From NCBI GenBank assembly GCA_035464675.1, contig DATHSA010000081.1, positions 1 through 64,000 of the forward strand: a stretch of DNA of 64,000 nucleotides. Reading direction: 5' to 3'. Below the pieces are notes generated by a model, which made no database searches, was not told where the DNA came from, and worked only from the letters and a program-made list of their open reading frames with translations. Shown here in pieces: positions 7,373 through 16,424 of the stretch. How positions within the stretch are numbered: position 1 is the first letter of the stretch; every line of letters begins with the position of its first letter. This stretch comes from JAUYIV01 sp035464675 (GTDB lineage: Bacteria; Actinomycetota; Acidimicrobiia; Spongiisociales; UBA11373). The position numbers and the translations under genes are program-made.

Positions 7373-7484
7373 TGCCTCAGTGTGTCACGGACGCCCGACA
7401 GATTGGGACGCAGATCCCGGATGGCGCGTCACGGCCACGGCGGGGGTGGGGCCCCGCCTGTGGAGGAGGGCCGACCGGCGTCGG

Positions 7485-7515
7485 TTCGGCCCGGAGGGCC
7501 GAAGTCGGCCCGGGA
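7485..7515 (-). terminator. Hairpin downstream of the DinB-family gene
   Basis: Two alternative stems overlap: TTCGGCC/GGCCGAA (7485-7503) and GGGCCGA-AG-TCGGCCC (7496-7511). No U tract follows. Bases 7496-7515 match 53361-53380, after recN, at 19 of 20 positions. Confidence 0.5.
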
Positions 7516-7529
7516 AGGTGGGGAGAGAA

Positions 7530-8015
7530 TCAGGCCTGCCGCATCCGCCCGGAGGCCAGCCCCCATTCCCACCCGCTGAGTTCGGGCGGCTCGACTCCGA
7601 GGCTGGTGAGGATGGTCGCCACCTGGCTGCGGTGCTCGGTGCCGTGGTTGAACATCTGGGTGAGGATCACCACCGGCTCCACGTCGTACTCCTGCTTCGA
7701 GCCGACCCGGATCGGATCGTCGGTCACGGCGCCGGAGGCCCTGACGAACGCCGTCCCCGTCGCCTTGGCCAGTTCGGCAAGACGGTCGAAGCCGGGCCAG
7801 GGATCGTCCCACTTGAGCTTGGGGACGTCGCCACCGAGCCGAGTGGCGTAGCTCGTCTCCGAAGAGATGATGTGCTGCAAGGTCGCCCGTATCGATCCGT
7901 AGACGCCCTCGACGGTGGCATCGAGTTGCTCGTCGGTCAACGCGCGGCAGGCGTCGATGAGCCGCAGGTTGGCCCATTCGTTCTGGCGGAAGAAGTCGGC
8001 CGGAAGCTCAGGCAT
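7530..8015 (-). CDS. DinB/DfsB-family four-helix protein
   Basis: A 161-residue protein of the DinB (damage-inducible, bacillithiol-transferase-like) four-helix-bundle superfamily, not a polymerase. Three His positions typical of its metal site are visible in LQHIISSE and FNHGTEHRSQ. Members are often metal-dependent thiol transferases or hydrolases; the actual substrate here cannot be told. The ATG at 8015 begins MPELPADFFRQNEWANLRL, and TATCCT lies 7 bases upstream. Confidence 0.8.
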   Translation of the reverse strand: MPELPADFFRQNEWANLRLIDACRALTDEQLDATVEGVYGSIRATLQHIISSETSYATRLGGDVPKLKWDDPWPGFDRLAELAKATGTAFVRASGAVTDDPIRVGSKQEYDVEPVVILTQMFNHGTEHRSQVATILTSLGVEPPELSGWEWGLASGRMRQA

Positions 8016-8028
8016 GCCAATGAGGATA
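8016..8028 (-). promoter_or_regulatory. Putative leaderless promoter of the DinB-family gene
   Basis: TATCCT (8028-8023 on the minus strand) is 7 bases before the ATG at 8015. Confidence 0.45.
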
Positions 8029-8055
8029 CGTTCCGAGTGCGGTGAGCGTCGGGTG

Positions 8056-8070
8056 TAGCCTGATCGATCC
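8056..8070 (+). promoter_or_regulatory. Putative leaderless promoter of the decarboxylase gene
   Basis: TAGCCT (8056-8061) precedes the ATG at 8071 by 9 bases. No Shine-Dalgarno sequence is visible. Confidence 0.4.
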
Positions 8071-9549
8071 ATGACCGATGCCGCGTCGACCTCGGGCCTC
8101 CAGCATGCCATCGGTGCGCTTCTCCCTGCACTGGAGGCCTTCACCCGGTTCGAAGGCCCGGATCGGGCGGTCCCCCGGTCCTACTGGGCAGACCTCCTCG
8201 ACGAGCGGCTCCCGTCCATGGGGGCGGGTCCGGAAGAGGTGCTCCGGGTCCTCTCGGAGGTCGTCATCCCGAGAGGCCTCAGGGTGGGACACCCTGGCTT
8301 CTCTGGATGGGTCACCACGGCCCCGACCACGATCGCCGCCGCCGCAGACCTCGCTCAGACCGTGGCGAGCCCACAGCGCTGGTGGGTTCAGGCAGGCAAT
8401 CACCTCGACGACATGGCGGTTCGCTGGATGATCGAGTTGCTCGGGTTCCCCGAGTCGTTCGTCGGTCAATTCACGTCGGGTGGATCCACCGCCAACCTCA
8501 TCGGCCTCGGCGCGGCGCGCCAGCACGCCGGAGAGCGCGTCGGCATCGACATCGCCAGGGATGGTGTCGCCGCTCTACCGCGGCCCAGGGTGTACGCCAG
8601 CGTTCAGGTCCACCACGTCGTGGGGCGGGCGCTCGGCGTGCTGGGCACGGGCCGGGAGAGCCTCCGTTCGATCCCGCTGGGGGACGACGGGAGGATCGAT
8701 GTGGCGGCCCTGCGGGCTGCGCTCCAGGCCGATCTGGCGGCCGGTGACACGCCGATGGCCATAGTCGGCAACGCCGGCGACGTGAACACCGGCCTCGTGG
8801 ACCCGCTCGGCGATCTCGCAGACATCGCCCACGAGCACGATGTCTGGTTCCACGTTGATGGCGCCTACGGCGGGTTTGGCATCCTCGACGATCGCGTGCG
8901 AGCGCGCTACGGAGACCCGGCGTCGTACGACTCCTTTGCCGTCGATCCCCACAAGTGGCTCGCCGCCCCAGTGGGCACGGGGATGGTGATCTGCCGGGAT
9001 GGCGATCTGCTCGGACGGAGCTTCACGATCGAGACCGGCGGGTACGACCGCGAACGCGAGGCGAAGGATCTGGAGGGCTCCGACCCGGAGTCGCCGTGGG
9101 AGTCGACCGGACTGGGGACACCCGACTGGGGGGTGGATTTCAGCACACCGGCACGCGGGATCGCCGTGTGGGCCATCCTCAAGGAGATCGGTTCCGAGGG
9201 GATCCGGGACCGAGTGGTGCGCCACAACGACTGCGCCCGGCTGGTTGCGCGGCGCGCCGCAGAGTCGGACGAGTTGGAGCTCGTCATCGGGCCCGAGCTG
9301 TCGATCGCCTGCTTCCGCTACCGCCCGCCCGCCACGGAGGGGGTGGAGCTCGACGATTTCAACGAGCGCATCCTGGCCGAGTTGCGTCGCCGCGGCGAGA
9401 GCCTTCCCTCGGGGACCTGGCTCGACGGCCGATTCGCCATCCGGCCCTGCTTCATCAATCCGCGGACCGGGCTGGACGAGGCGTCGAAACTCGTCGACGA
9501 CGTTCTCGAGATCGGCCGGACCCTGGGTTCGTCCGAGACCGGGCCATGA
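8071..9549 (+). CDS. PLP-dependent decarboxylase, aromatic-L-amino-acid decarboxylase family
   Basis: A 492-residue group II PLP decarboxylase. The cofactor lysine is Lys295 in VDPHKWL; FTSGGSTANLIGL binds the phosphate and FHVDGAYGG carries the PLP-interacting Asp. Length fits aromatic amino acid or glutamate-type decarboxylases. Substrate cannot be told: the family includes tryptophan, tyrosine, DOPA and diaminobutyrate enzymes as well as aldehyde synthases. No transporter is adjacent. Confidence 0.85.
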   Translation: MTDAASTSGLQHAIGALLPALEAFTRFEGPDRAVPRSYWADLLDERLPSMGAGPEEVLRVLSEVVIPRGLRVGHPGFSGWVTTAPTTIAAAADLAQTVASPQRWWVQAGNHLDDMAVRWMIELLGFPESFVGQFTSGGSTANLIGLGAARQHAGERVGIDIARDGVAALPRPRVYASVQVHHVVGRALGVLGTGRESLRSIPLGDDGRIDVAALRAALQADLAAGDTPMAIVGNAGDVNTGLVDPLGDLADIAHEHDVWFHVDGAYGGFGILDDRVRARYGDPASYDSFAVDPHKWLAAPVGTGMVICRDGDLLGRSFTIETGGYDREREAKDLEGSDPESPWESTGLGTPDWGVDFSTPARGIAVWAILKEIGSEGIRDRVVRHNDCARLVARRAAESDELELVIGPELSIACFRYRPPATEGVELDDFNERILAELRRRGESLPSGTWLDGRFAIRPCFINPRTGLDEASKLVDDVLEIGRTLGSSETGP

Positions 9550-9771
9550 CCGAGTGGCCGGTGGGCCGAGGGAGGCCGGGGGGCACCGGCGGCCCTGGAG
9601 ATCACGCTCTTCGAATGGTTCGAGCCGTGACTCGCAACTGCCCAGGCACGCACTCATGCTCGCCGTGACTCGCGTCCGTGTCTGTCGGGCTCGAGATGAC
9701 CGCATCCATGGGAACCGGACAGGGCTCGCGACCGTCCAACGCTCGTGATTCACCGACAAGGAGCGATGACG
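9550..9771. other. Intergenic stretch without a gene
   Basis: About 220 bases. It holds a GCCGG/CCGGC hairpin (9576-9591) shortly after the decarboxylase stop, possibly a terminator, and a 12-base direct repeat GCCGTGACTCGC at 9624-9635 and 9662-9673. Nothing else is recognised. Confidence 0.4.
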
Positions 9772-10236
9772 ATGAAGCGAGCAGTTGCCACGGCACTCCT
9801 CGGCGGTCTGCTGGTCGCAGGATGCGGCGGGGGTTCGACCGATGCCGCTGAAGTGCCTCCGACCTCCGAACCGACCGTATCCGACGGGCTCCCCCTCGGA
9901 GGCGATGACGCAACGTTCCCTGCCGCCATGGGTCCCGGCATCTCGGTGGCGGATCTGATCGCGTCGACGCTCGACGGGCCGTTGCTGGTCAATGGCTACG
10001 TGTTCGTGTACGCGGATGGGACGGTGGTGCTGGCCGACATGATCGCCGAGTCCTTCCCACCTCAGCCGGCGGGCGCGACGATCGCAGTGGAGGGGCTCGA
10101 TCTGATGCAGATCCCGATCACCGAGGCGTTGGTGGATGGCGAGATCGAAATCACCGCCTGGACCGCCTCTCCCGTCCAACTGATTGGTGAGATCGTCGAC
10201 GGTGTGTTCGTGGCCAACTCGGTCGCGTCTGCCTGA
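9772..10236 (+). CDS. Predicted lipoprotein of unknown function
   Basis: A 154-residue exported lipoprotein: positively charged MKRAVATA, hydrophobic LLGGLLVAG and a lipobox cysteine (VAGC at about 18), then a Ser/Thr/Pro-rich spacer. The mature domain (around residues 45-154) has an OB- or META-like strand-rich pattern but no recognised motif. Start at 9772, not 9766, because AAGGAG (9758-9763) is 8 bases upstream of the former. Confidence 0.7.
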   Translation: MKRAVATALLGGLLVAGCGGGSTDAAEVPPTSEPTVSDGLPLGGDDATFPAAMGPGISVADLIASTLDGPLLVNGYVFVYADGTVVLADMIAESFPPQPAGATIAVEGLDLMQIPITEALVDGEIEITAWTASPVQLIGEIVDGVFVANSVASA

Positions 10237-10249
10237 GCGGTTCGTGGAG

Positions 10250-11032
10250 TCACTCCACCAGATCGATCGTCCCGTCCTTGCGGCCCGACTCGGCGAAGGT
10301 CCTGAAGGCGATCAGAGCCACGAGGAACCACCCCAGGCCGATCGATAGCTCGAGGCCGAACTGACGGGCCGCCTCCCACGACGGCCCGGTGGCAAGCACC
10401 TCACGGACGCCCAGCAGGCCGTGGTGGAGCGGGAGGATGTCCGCCAGGGTCTGCACCCAGCCCGGGAACACTTCGGTGGGCACATTGACGCCGGCGATGG
10501 CCACGATTCCCCAGAAGGTCAGGTTGAAGATGATGTTCCCGATCCGGGGCCGCCGGATGGCCACCGCCGCCAGGAACAGGCCGATCCCGTAGGAGCCCAG
10601 CGACACCACCAGCAGCGCCGGGGGAAGCCACCACCACAGCCCCGAGAACCCCAGGAACGGGGCCAGGAGGGCGAAGATCAGGAACCCCTCCCCCACTCCC
10701 TGGGCGATGTAGAACGACGACCGCCCGGCGAAGACCGGGAGCATCGACCCGGGCGCCGCCACCAGGAGCGGCAGGGTTCCCAGACCGCGCTCCCACGCAG
10801 TATCCGGCCCGACCGCCATCCCGTGGAGCGCCGGCATCGCCGCCACGTTGCCGATGAAAGCGAACAGGATCAGGGCGTCGCTGTCGAGCAGCACTCCCAT
10901 CGCCGCGAAGAACAGCACCTGAGCCGTCGCCCGGATCATCCAGCCGAACAGCCATGACATCCAGGTGTACTGGGCCCGGGTGTCCTCGAAGCCGACCAGG
11001 GCAGCGTGGGCAGTGACTCGCAGTGCGCTCAT
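10250..11032 (-). CDS. ABC-2 type transporter permease (second subunit)
   Basis: A 260-residue membrane protein with about six hydrophobic spans and the ABC-2 permease signature region near LPLHHGLLGVREVLATG at the C-terminal side. It partners the preceding permease and the ATPase in a heterodimeric exporter. The ATG at 11032 overlaps the upstream permease stop (ATGA). Last gene of the operon. Substrate unknown; drug, lipid or polysaccharide exporters all share this layout. Confidence 0.82.
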   Translation of the reverse strand: MSALRVTAHAALVGFEDTRAQYTWMSWLFGWMIRATAQVLFFAAMGVLLDSDALILFAFIGNVAAMPALHGMAVGPDTAWERGLGTLPLLVAAPGSMLPVFAGRSSFYIAQGVGEGFLIFALLAPFLGFSGLWWWLPPALLVVSLGSYGIGLFLAAVAIRRPRIGNIIFNLTFWGIVAIAGVNVPTEVFPGWVQTLADILPLHHGLLGVREVLATGPSWEAARQFGLELSIGLGWFLVALIAFRTFAESGRKDGTIDLVE

Positions 11033-11796
11033 TGGACGGCGATCTCTCCGGTGACCCGCACCCGGCGCATCACCACGCGGATGAGGCCGTGGGCCACGAC
11101 GAACCCGGCCAGCGCCAGCGCAGTGAGCACGGCCAGCCGACCGGGCACCCAATCCACGGTCGGTTCGGTGATCCCATCGCGGACCAGGTCGCTTCCCCAG
11201 GACAGGAACACCAGGTGGCCCAGGGGCTGCACCCATGTGGGCAACAGCGCCAGCGGGACGAACACCCCACCGAGGAGCAGGAAGGGATACGAGGCCGAGT
11301 TCTGGATCGTGTTGGCCGCCCGGCTGAGGATCGTCATCGAGGTGAGGATGGCGGCGAAGCCGGTGGTGCCGACCACCACCAGCACCAGGGCGCCGAGGAG
11401 CAGCCAGGGGTGCTGGATGTCGATGTCGACCCCGTAGGTGATCGCCGCGGTGCCCAGGGCCAGTGGCACGGCCAGGAGCGCCATGCTCATCACCGCCGCC
11501 ACCCGCGCCGGGACGATCACCCCGTATGGGGCCGGCGCGGCGGCGTGGAGTTCCAGGGCGCCGTTCCAGCGGTCGTTGCGGACCACCGAACCCCCGGTCC
11601 ATACCGCGGTGTACCAGATGGTGATGAGGGTCGGGGCGATGATGGCGTGGGCCAGCAGGTCGGGACGGCCGAAGGCGTCGATCACCGAGAGAAAGAGGAT
11701 CGTCTGCGCCGGGGTGATGAACTGCACCATCCAGAAGTTGGGGGTGCGGAACACCAGCGACATCTGCATCCGGTAGGCGGCGAGCGCCGCCCTCAC
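11029..11796 (-). CDS. ABC-2 type transporter permease (first subunit)
   Basis: A 255-residue membrane protein with about six transmembrane segments, including SASYPFLLLGGVFVPLALLPTWVQPLGHL, typical of ABC-2 permeases. The GTG at 11796 overlaps the ATPase stop (GTGA) and gives VRAALAAYRMQMSLVFRTPNFW, a plausible cytoplasmic N-terminus. In-frame ATGs at 11769 and 11763 are alternatives. Paralogous to the next gene. Confidence 0.82.
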   Translation of the reverse strand: MRAALAAYRMQMSLVFRTPNFWMVQFITPAQTILFLSVIDAFGRPDLLAHAIIAPTLITIWYTAVWTGGSVVRNDRWNGALELHAAAPAPYGVIVPARVAAVMSMALLAVPLALGTAAITYGVDIDIQHPWLLLGALVLVVVGTTGFAAILTSMTILSRAANTIQNSASYPFLLLGGVFVPLALLPTWVQPLGHLVFLSWGSDLVRDGITEPTVDWVPGRLAVLTALALAGFVVAHGLIRVVMRRVRVTGEIAVQ

Positions 11797-12746
11797 AATT
11801 CCATCCCGCGCCCGCCCATCACATGGAGGTAGACGTCCTCGAGGGAGGGGGAACCGGTGCGCACCGAGGTGATGCCGCGGCCCACCACCTCCTGGAGAAC
11901 GGCATGGGCGACGCCGTCCGCCTCCGGCTGCACCCGGGTCCACCCATCGGGCCGGGTCTCGACCGACGCGACACCCGCCATCGATCGGAAGGCAAGCACC
12001 AGGTCGTCGGGAGCCTGATGGACCTCGACCCATTCGAAGCGGTTGATCCACAACCCCAGCACGGATGGTCTCTCCGTGGCGAGGATGTTGCCCCGGTCGA
12101 TGAGTGACACGCGATCGCACACCGCTTCGGCCTCCGCCATGTCGTGGGTGGTGAGGAACACGGTCTTGCCTTCGTCCCTGATCTCGTCGACCAGCTCGCG
12201 GAACCGGAGGGAGGCCATCGGGTCGAGTCCGACGGTGGGCTCGTCGAGGAACAGCACCTCGGGGTCGCCGACCAGTCCCCTGGCCAGGTGGAGGCGCTGT
12301 TTCATCCCACGGGAGAACTCCTCCACCCGGTCGTCCGAGCGTCCGGAGAGGCCAACGCGATCCAGAAGTTTCGGGATCCGCTCGTCGGCCAGCGGGGCGG
12401 GAACCTCGTACAAGGCCGCCCAGTAGTCGAGGTTCTGCCGGGCGGTCAGGCGGGTGTACAGGCCCCGGTCTCCGCCGAAGACCAGGCCGATCCGCCTGCG
12501 GACCTCTTCGACCTCGTCGACGACGTCGAAACCGAGAACGCTCGCCCGACCGGCCGTGGGGATCAGGATCGTGGTGAGGATCTTGACCAGCGTGGTCTTG
12601 CCGGCCCCGTTGGGTCCCAGGAGTCCGTGGATCTCACCCTGTTCGATGGTGAGGTCGATGCCGTCGAGCGCCACCACGGGCCCCGACTTGGAGCGGCGGG
12701 CTCTGAACTCCCGCCGCAATCCCTCGGTCTCGACGACGACGCTCAC
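11793..12746 (-). CDS. ABC transporter ATP-binding protein (exporter type)
   Basis: A 317-residue ATPase of the daunorubicin-resistance-like exporter group. Walker A GPNGAGKTT, signature FSRGMKQRLHLARGL, Walker B VLFLDEPTVGLDP and switch His in LTTHDMAEAE are present; the C-terminal 100 residues are the extra domain common in these ATPases. The GTG at 12746 overlaps the permease-gene stop upstream. It energises the two ABC-2 permeases that follow. Confidence 0.92.
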   Translation of the reverse strand: MSVVVETEGLRREFRARRSKSGPVVALDGIDLTIEQGEIHGLLGPNGAGKTTLVKILTTILIPTAGRASVLGFDVVDEVEEVRRRIGLVFGGDRGLYTRLTARQNLDYWAALYEVPAPLADERIPKLLDRVGLSGRSDDRVEEFSRGMKQRLHLARGLVGDPEVLFLDEPTVGLDPMASLRFRELVDEIRDEGKTVFLTTHDMAEAEAVCDRVSLIDRGNILATERPSVLGLWINRFEWVEVHQAPDDLVLAFRSMAGVASVETRPDGWTRVQPEADGVAHAVLQEVVGRGITSVRTGSPSLEDVYLHVMGGRGMEL

Positions 12747-14029
12747 GAAGCCGGATTGTCGTTGGATCGAACGCGGGCGGCAATCGCATGCCATGCCAGG
12801 CCGACGGCGATCACGCCCAGACCCGCAGCCCACGCCGCGACGTCCACCCAGAAGGCGAGCCCCAGGCACCCGGCGAGACCCATCCAGGCCAGCGCCACCG
12901 GGTACCGCCTGGCCCCGGATGGAAGTCGAATCGCCGCCAGGTTGGTGAGTGCGTAATACACGAGCACGGTGAAGGCGCTGAACGTCCAGGTGGTCTTCAC
13001 CGACCCGAAGGCGGCGAGGCCGGCGATGATCAGGCCGACCAGGGGCACGGCGACGAAGGGCGTGGTTCCAGACTCGTCGACTCGGGCGACCGCTCTCGGG
13101 AGGTCACCTCTCCTCCCCATCGCCAGTACCACCCGGGAGAGGCCCAGCACCAGATTGAGCAGGACCGCCAGCAGTGCTGTGACGGCGGCGACGCTCACGG
13201 CTCGCGCCGTCGCATCGCCCCCCGGGAATCCCCGGGCGACCGCCTCGAGGGGCGCCGCGGTGCCGCCGGTGGCGTCGGCGAGGCCGTCCGCGCCTGCGGC
13301 GCCGATCCCGGTGGCGGTGACCGCCAGGTAGAGCGCGACGGTCGCCACCAGCGTGACGATGATCGCCCGTGGGATCGTCTTCGCCGGGTGGTGGACCTCT
13401 TCGCCGAGCGTGGCGATCCGGCCATATCCGGTGTATGCGACGAACATCAGCGCCGTCGCCTCGAGGAGTCCCGCGACCCCCCCACCGAGGAAGGGTGTGA
13501 ATCGGGCAGCGTCGATCTCAAAGGAACCGGCAAGGGCGAACCACAGGAGTCCGAGGAGTGTCACCGACACGATCGCCGCGTTGGCGATCGATGATCGACG
13601 GATTCCCAAGGACACCAGCGCCGTGATGGCCACGATCGCAGCGAGCGCCACCATCACTCCCCCACCGCCGATGCCGGTGAGGCGTTCCAGGTATCCGGCG
13701 AACCCCAGGGCGGCCGTGGCTGCCGACGCCGACTTGGCTGCGAGGAACATCCATCCCGCGGTGAAGCCGAGAGCCGGGGTCAGATACTCGTAGCCGTACT
13801 CGTAGGTTCCGCCGCTGGTCGGGTGAGAAGCCGCCAGCTGGGCGCTGCTCAGGCCGTTGAGCGTTGCCAGCAACCCGGCGAGGCCGATCGCGAGGACGAG
13901 TGACGGTCCGGCGACCTCCGCGGCAATGCCCGTCCCGACGAAGATCCCGGTGCCGACGATGGAGCCGAGTCCGAGCAGGACGGCGCCACCGACTCCCAGC
14001 TCACGGCGGAGGTTCCCGGACGGCGGCAC
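12743..14029 (-). CDS. APC-superfamily amino acid permease
   Basis: A 428-residue permease with about 12 hydrophobic spans. The first span carries GLGSIVGTGIFVGTG, the APC signature; TSGGTYEYGYEYL and GEEVHHPAKTIPRAI are further family motifs. Likely proton-coupled uptake of a cationic or other amino acid; specificity is not visible. Start at GTG 14029, 6 bases after TACCCT. It heads an operon with the ABC exporter genes, an unusual pairing of importer and exporter. Confidence 0.85.
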   Translation of the reverse strand: MPPSGNLRRELGVGGAVLLGLGSIVGTGIFVGTGIAAEVAGPSLVLAIGLAGLLATLNGLSSAQLAASHPTSGGTYEYGYEYLTPALGFTAGWMFLAAKSASAATAALGFAGYLERLTGIGGGGVMVALAAIVAITALVSLGIRRSSIANAAIVSVTLLGLLWFALAGSFEIDAARFTPFLGGGVAGLLEATALMFVAYTGYGRIATLGEEVHHPAKTIPRAIIVTLVATVALYLAVTATGIGAAGADGLADATGGTAAPLEAVARGFPGGDATARAVSVAAVTALLAVLLNLVLGLSRVVLAMGRRGDLPRAVARVDESGTTPFVAVPLVGLIIAGLAAFGSVKTTWTFSAFTVLVYYALTNLAAIRLPSGARRYPVALAWMGLAGCLGLAFWVDVAAWAAGLGVIAVGLAWHAIAARVRSNDNPAS

Positions 14030-14071
14030 CCGGCGAGGGTAGGCCGCGTCGGCTTCCGGTACGGTTTGTCC
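14030..14071. promoter_or_regulatory. Divergent pair of putative leaderless promoters
   Basis: Minus strand: TACCCT (14041-14036), 6 bases before the permease GTG. Plus strand: TACGGT (14060-14065), 6 bases before the GTG at 14072. The two units share a 42-base control region. Confidence 0.45.
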
Positions 14072-14794
14072 GTGGTCGACACCCGATGCTTCTGCGGAGC
14101 CACCTTCGAGGCGGAGGACGACGGCACCCTGGTAGAGGTTCAGCGTGAGCACTTCCGGGCGGCTCACGACTTCGACCCAGGGCCTGCGGCAACCCTCAAC
14201 GCAATCGAACGGATTCGGATGCTCGGCCCGGTGCCGGAGCGCCGCCTGGAGATCGACGAGATCACCATCCGGCCGCTGTCTCCCGAGCTGGCCGGCGACT
14301 ACCTCCGTTTCTTCGATGTCGACGCCTTCACAGACAACCCCGGCTGGGCGTCGTGCTATTGCCTGTTCCACCACGTGGTCGGCATCGACCCACCCTGGGG
14401 TGAGCGTCGCTGGCAGGACACCAGGGCCCGGGTCGCGGAGCGAATCATGGAGGGGCGCCACACCGGCTTTCTCGCCTACGAGGGCGATCGCGTGGTCGGC
14501 TGGTGCAACGTCAACGCGCGCTCCGAGTTCCCCGAGCACGTCTCCGGCGATGACGGTGGCACGGCGAGCGTCGTGTGCTTCATGGTCGCCCCCGCGTATC
14601 GGGGCTTCGGCGTCGCCCGGCGGCTTCTCGAGTTCGCCATCGCCACGCTTCCCGGGCACGGATATCACCGTATCGAGGCCTATCCCGTCGAGACCGCTCG
14701 CAACGCCGCGGAGGCGTACAAGGGCACGCGTGCCTTCTACGAGTCCCTCGGATTCTCGGAACAGCGCGACGGTGTGGTCGCCCGGGACCTCTGA
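14072..14794 (+). CDS. GNAT acetyltransferase with N-terminal zinc-binding-like module
   Basis: A 240-residue protein. Residues 1-35 contain CFC and HFRAAHDFD, a Cys/His arrangement like the small DUF1059-type module. Residues about 60-240 are a GNAT domain with VVCFMVAPAYRGFGVARRLLEFAI (acetyl-CoA loop) and FYESLGFS near the end. Substrate unknown. GTG start, apparently leaderless. The fusion could make the acetyltransferase responsive to metal or redox state, which is only inference. Confidence 0.75.
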   Translation: MVDTRCFCGATFEAEDDGTLVEVQREHFRAAHDFDPGPAATLNAIERIRMLGPVPERRLEIDEITIRPLSPELAGDYLRFFDVDAFTDNPGWASCYCLFHHVVGIDPPWGERRWQDTRARVAERIMEGRHTGFLAYEGDRVVGWCNVNARSEFPEHVSGDDGGTASVVCFMVAPAYRGFGVARRLLEFAIATLPGHGYHRIEAYPVETARNAAEAYKGTRAFYESLGFSEQRDGVVARDL

Positions 14795-14871
14795 GATCGG
14801 GCCGTTCGGCCGGTCGAACGCTCAGGCGAGAGGCGTACCTTCTACCCGTGAGGGCCCAAAAGGAGGTCCCT

Positions 14872-15534
14872 GTGCCCAGATCGCTGATTCCACTTCTCGC
14901 CCTGGGCCTGGTGCTGGCCGCGTGCGGCGACGACGACGCCGCCACCACGACCGCTGCCACGCCCACGACCGAGGCGACGACGACGACGACGGTGCCTCAG
15001 GCGACGACGGCTGCGCCGACGACCACGGAGGCAGTCACGACCACCCTGGCGCCCAGCACGACGGCCACCGTGCCCTACTTCTCGGTCGCCTGGTACGGGA
15101 TGTTTCCGGATCCCCTGCTCACTGCGGCCGACGGCCACGGCTCGGGTTGTGCCCCTCCCGGGGACGTACTGCCGGCCGGGATGTGGTTCGGCTTCGCCAA
15201 GGGGTTCTCGGCGGGCACGCTGACCTTCGACCTGGCGTGCTTCTTCACCGGAGCGGCCGGAGTCGCGGCGGCGACGGCTGACGGCGAGGTCGGCTACGAC
15301 CTCGACTTCTACATCCGCAACATGAACCCGAAGCTGTTCACGATCGACCTCGACCCCGACGGCACGGCCTACTGGATCGACGCGTCGGGGCCCGGTGTGA
15401 CGCCGTCGGCGACTCCGATGACGAATTGGCCCGTGGGGGCCGGATACGTCACTTGTCCGGGTGACCACTGCGCGGTGTGGCTCTTCGTCAATGATGGGGT
15501 CGTGACAGAGCTGGTGGAGCAGTACCTCCCGTAG
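14872..15534 (+). CDS. Predicted lipoprotein with Thr-rich linker
   Basis: A 220-residue exported lipoprotein. The signal LIPLLALGLVLAAC ends in a lipobox Cys near residue 19, followed by a Thr/Ala/Pro linker of about 45 residues and a globular domain with four cysteines (GCAPPGD, LACFF, TCPGDHC) that could form disulfides. Function unknown. The GTG at 14872 has AAAAGGAGG (14858-14866), one of the strongest ribosome-binding sites in the window. Confidence 0.7.
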   Translation: MPRSLIPLLALGLVLAACGDDDAATTTAATPTTEATTTTTVPQATTAAPTTTEAVTTTLAPSTTATVPYFSVAWYGMFPDPLLTAADGHGSGCAPPGDVLPAGMWFGFAKGFSAGTLTFDLACFFTGAAGVAAATADGEVGYDLDFYIRNMNPKLFTIDLDPDGTAYWIDASGPGVTPSATPMTNWPVGAGYVTCPGDHCAVWLFVNDGVVTELVEQYLP

Positions 15535-15540
15535 CCGCGG

Positions 15541-16341
15541 TCACCCGGTGAGGCCGGGAAGGCTGACCCGGTAGACGGCCCGGGCGTACTCGAGGACGCG
15601 TTCCTCCCAATCGCTCTGGCCCAAGAGGGCTTCGAACGGCAGCATCGACCCGGTCCAGCCGTCCGTGTGCCAACGTGCCTTCCCGGGCAGGGCCTCGTCG
15701 AGCAGCCCCTCGTCGAACGGCCAGGGGCTCGAGTAGAGGTACGGGTCGTCGAGGACGTTGAAGCCAAGGTTGATCTGCGCGGGCGACGTCGACCCATCCT
15801 CTCCTTCCACCTGGCGGCTTCCGTACCACTCGAACGACATGTCGAAGTGGTGTGGCCAGATGTGGATGCCTCCGGGATCACTCATCTCATCTCGGCGGCG
15901 ATCCAGGACGGCTGCGACCATCATCAGGTTCTCCCAGTAGGCGATGGCCGCCCCCCGGTCATAAGGGCGCACCTCGTCGGACTCGAAGCGGGCTCGGTCG
16001 TACCCGTCGGGCAGTCCGAGCTCTGCGGCGTTGCCGAGCACGGCTTCGGCGAGCTCGTTGGCCGAGAGACCCCCATCGAGCGGGAAGTCGGCCTGGAAGC
16101 CCTTCGAGGCCTGCATCCAGGCCGTGTGACGGCCCGGGGCCATCCCGAGGCGGAGGACCCCCCCACCGGGCAGCGGGACCGGGGCGGTGACCAGGGATTG
16201 ACCCTCGATCTCCAAGCCGACGTGCCACCAGTGAGCCTGGGGCTCGGCGTGGGCCCTGGGTACGGCGCCGAGGACCCGGGCGTAGCCATGAAGGACGCGC
16301 GCGGTGTCGTTCCAGGTGTCGGGGAACGGAACGAGGGTCAA
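15541..16341 (-). CDS. DUF5996-family protein
   Basis: A 266-residue cytoplasmic protein matching the DUF5996 pattern: DTWNDTARVLHGYARVLG near the start, PQAHWWHVGLEIEGQSLVTAPVPLPGG, then IHIWPHHFDMSFEWYGSR. No catalytic role is established for the family. TTG start at 16341 with GGAG 5 bases upstream; no ATG or GTG fits better. Divergent from the DoxX gene. Confidence 0.75.
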   Translation of the reverse strand: MTLVPFPDTWNDTARVLHGYARVLGAVPRAHAEPQAHWWHVGLEIEGQSLVTAPVPLPGGGVLRLGMAPGRHTAWMQASKGFQADFPLDGGLSANELAEAVLGNAAELGLPDGYDRARFESDEVRPYDRGAAIAYWENLMMVAAVLDRRRDEMSDPGGIHIWPHHFDMSFEWYGSRQVEGEDGSTSPAQINLGFNVLDDPYLYSSPWPFDEGLLDEALPGKARWHTDGWTGSMLPFEALLGQSDWEERVLEYARAVYRVSLPGLTG

Positions 16342-16424
16342 AGTGGCTCCTTGGTCGAAACTGCGAACGACATCCTCGCAGCCTCCAACCTATGGTTCCG
16401 TCGTTCCGCCTACGAGGGAGAGCC

